Assembly (NCBI GenBank): GCA_038496675.1
Contig: CM076656.1
Span: forward strand, 15,880,391 to 15,944,390
Direction of reading: 5' to 3'
DNA: 64,000 nt
Source of the DNA: Rachycentron canadum
Lineage: Eukaryota > Chordata > Actinopteri > Carangiformes > Rachycentridae
Shown here: piece by piece, positions 63,031 to 64,000 of the stretch
Layout: every line of letters begins with the position of its first letter
Position numbering within the stretch: position 1 is the stretch's first letter
Made by a program: the position numbers and the translations under genes
Notes under the pieces: model-generated
What the model was told of the DNA's origin: nothing
Databases searched by the model: none
Seen by the model: only the letters and a program-made list of their open reading frames with translations

Positions 63031-63900
63031 TGACATCTGGCGCGCGACTGTCACCGCGCGCTCCGTTACGCACAGGAAGGAAGGAGACGTCGTAACACGT
63101 AAACCAACGTGACCCGCAGGAGCTCCGGGGAAGCATCTGCTTCTGTTGGCGCTGCTGGGGCTGCGGCAACAGCATCACACACACCGCTGCCGCCGCCGCG
63201 CTTTGATCGTCTGCAGCTCCTGAATCCTGCCTTTGTTTTTGTTTTTTTTGTTTGTTTGTTTTTTTGTTTTTTTTTGTTTGTTTTTTTTGTTTTTTTGTAC
63301 GCAGTCGACCTGTAAACGAAGGGAAACTACAACAGTGAGATCCGCGGGCGCTGGTGCACGTCCAGCTCTCGCTCCGGCTCGGTTTCCTCCTGCAGGCTGG
63401 TGACACAGGTGCCCCAGTCAAGCAAGGTGCAGGTTTGGAGATCAGTGCTCGGTCGAGGTCCCTCTCCTGCCGGCAGAACTGACTCTGTGTCCCGTGCCGT
63501 CAGGACATGTGTGTGCAGCTGACTGTGGAGAGACAGGGGGGAGGAGGGGGGGGAGGAGGGGTGATGGAGTATTCTGAGGATGAGGAGTGCAGGTATCTTA
63601 TATGGCACACATGTCATAACACTCTCTGCCAAGCAGCCTGCTGCCACGACGAGCCACGGCACCATGTGGCGTCGAGAAAAAGCTTCCTGGTGCGTTCTTC
63701 CCCTCCATCCGGCGAGACCAAGTTTTGGGTCCGCTGCATCTGTCTCCCAAAGGTCCTCGCTGGCGCCTTCCTCCGCCCCTTTCTGTGCGCCCAGCCACGG
63801 AGGATGTACGTCCCTCACCGCCTTAACGCTGCTGAAACTGATGCTGTTTGCAGCTGTGGAGGGAGGCGGATCATCCAAAGAGATCAGTGGTCACCAGTTT
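63031..63900. promoter_or_regulatory. CpG-rich region, possible promoter of a gene beyond the right edge
   Basis: CpG is frequent (for example CTGGCGCGCGACTGTCACCG and CACCGCGCGCTCCG near 63040-63065, and much of 63330-63470 and 63650-63830), unlike the AT-rich DNA before it. A T/G-rich run interrupts it at about 63232-63298. A short ATG frame at 63563 (MEYSEDEEC) ends in a CAG|GTATCT donor-like junction, but I cannot assign it. Long open frames on both strands are probably by-products of the GC content. Confidence 0.4.
63232..63298. repeat. T-rich (GTTT)n-like tract
   Basis: Runs of T separated by single G residues, one of several such tracts near the right end (also about 62950-63016). Confidence 0.85.
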
Positions 63901-64000
63901 ATCTAAAAATGCTTGGATTTCTGTGCACGTCGTCCACAGTGTGCGGTGTGTGTGTGAGAGAGAGGGAGAGAGAGGGTTGGAAAGGGAGGGGGCGTGGGGG

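Noticed and set aside
63327..63878. 183-aa open frame on the minus strand
   Set aside because: It lies in CpG-rich DNA where stops are scarce, overlaps other open frames on both strands, and shows no recognisable domain.
1..64000. tRNA, rRNA, CRISPR, operon or prophage features
   Set aside because: Nothing of this kind was seen, and the split genes show this is a vertebrate nuclear locus.

Overview
This is vertebrate nuclear DNA, almost certainly from a teleost (bony) fish. The genes are split by short GT-AG introns, the proteins match vertebrate families, and the spacers carry fish-type dispersed repeats, a Tc1/mariner relic, a hAT-like MITE and many microsatellites. There are no operons, ribosome binding sites or CRISPR arrays. 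Most long open frames are shadows or repeat translations; the real genes had to be assembled exon by exon, checking splice sites, reading phase and similarity to the family.

Six genes could be rebuilt with every exon in phase from ATG to stop: nr2c2ap (+, 5 exons, 141 aa), rfxank (-, 8 coding exons, 255 aa), borcs8 (+, 5 exons, 130 aa), tmem221 (-, 3 exons, 309 aa), mef2b (+, 8 coding exons, 421 aa) and tmem161a (-, 11 exons, 496 aa). Strands alternate. nr2c2ap/rfxank, borcs8/tmem221 and mef2b/tmem161a converge tail to tail, while rfxank/borcs8 are head to head over about 0.5 kb. NR2C2AP, RFXANK, BORCS8, MEF2B and TMEM161A are also neighbours in human 19p13.11 (recalled knowledge), so the block is conserved. 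Here tmem221 sits between borcs8 and mef2b.

Layout: 1-17 kb has no recognisable gene, only repeats and some enhancer-like unique DNA. 17-28 kb is the compact cluster nr2c2ap, rfxank, borcs8, tmem221. 28-32 kb is spacer ending in a GC-rich promoter for mef2b. 32-43 kb is mef2b. 45-50 kb is tmem161a with its 3' UTR. 50.7-53.3 kb holds a possible unrecognised four-exon gene whose third intron is filled by transposon relics. 53-63 kb has no recognised gene. 63-64 kb is CpG-rich and may be the 5' end of a gene beyond the window.

The most unusual signal is minor-spliceosome (U12) introns in two of the six genes. nr2c2ap intron 4 is an AT-AC intron (ATATCCTT donor, TTCTTAAC branch site, CAC end). 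tmem161a intron 5 is a GT-AG intron with a GTATCCTT donor. In both, the conserved protein reads through correctly only if these boundaries are used. The genes do unrelated jobs: MHC-II transcription (RFXANK), lysosome positioning (BORCS8), MADS-box transcription control (MEF2B), a nuclear-receptor partner (NR2C2AP) and two multi-pass membrane proteins.
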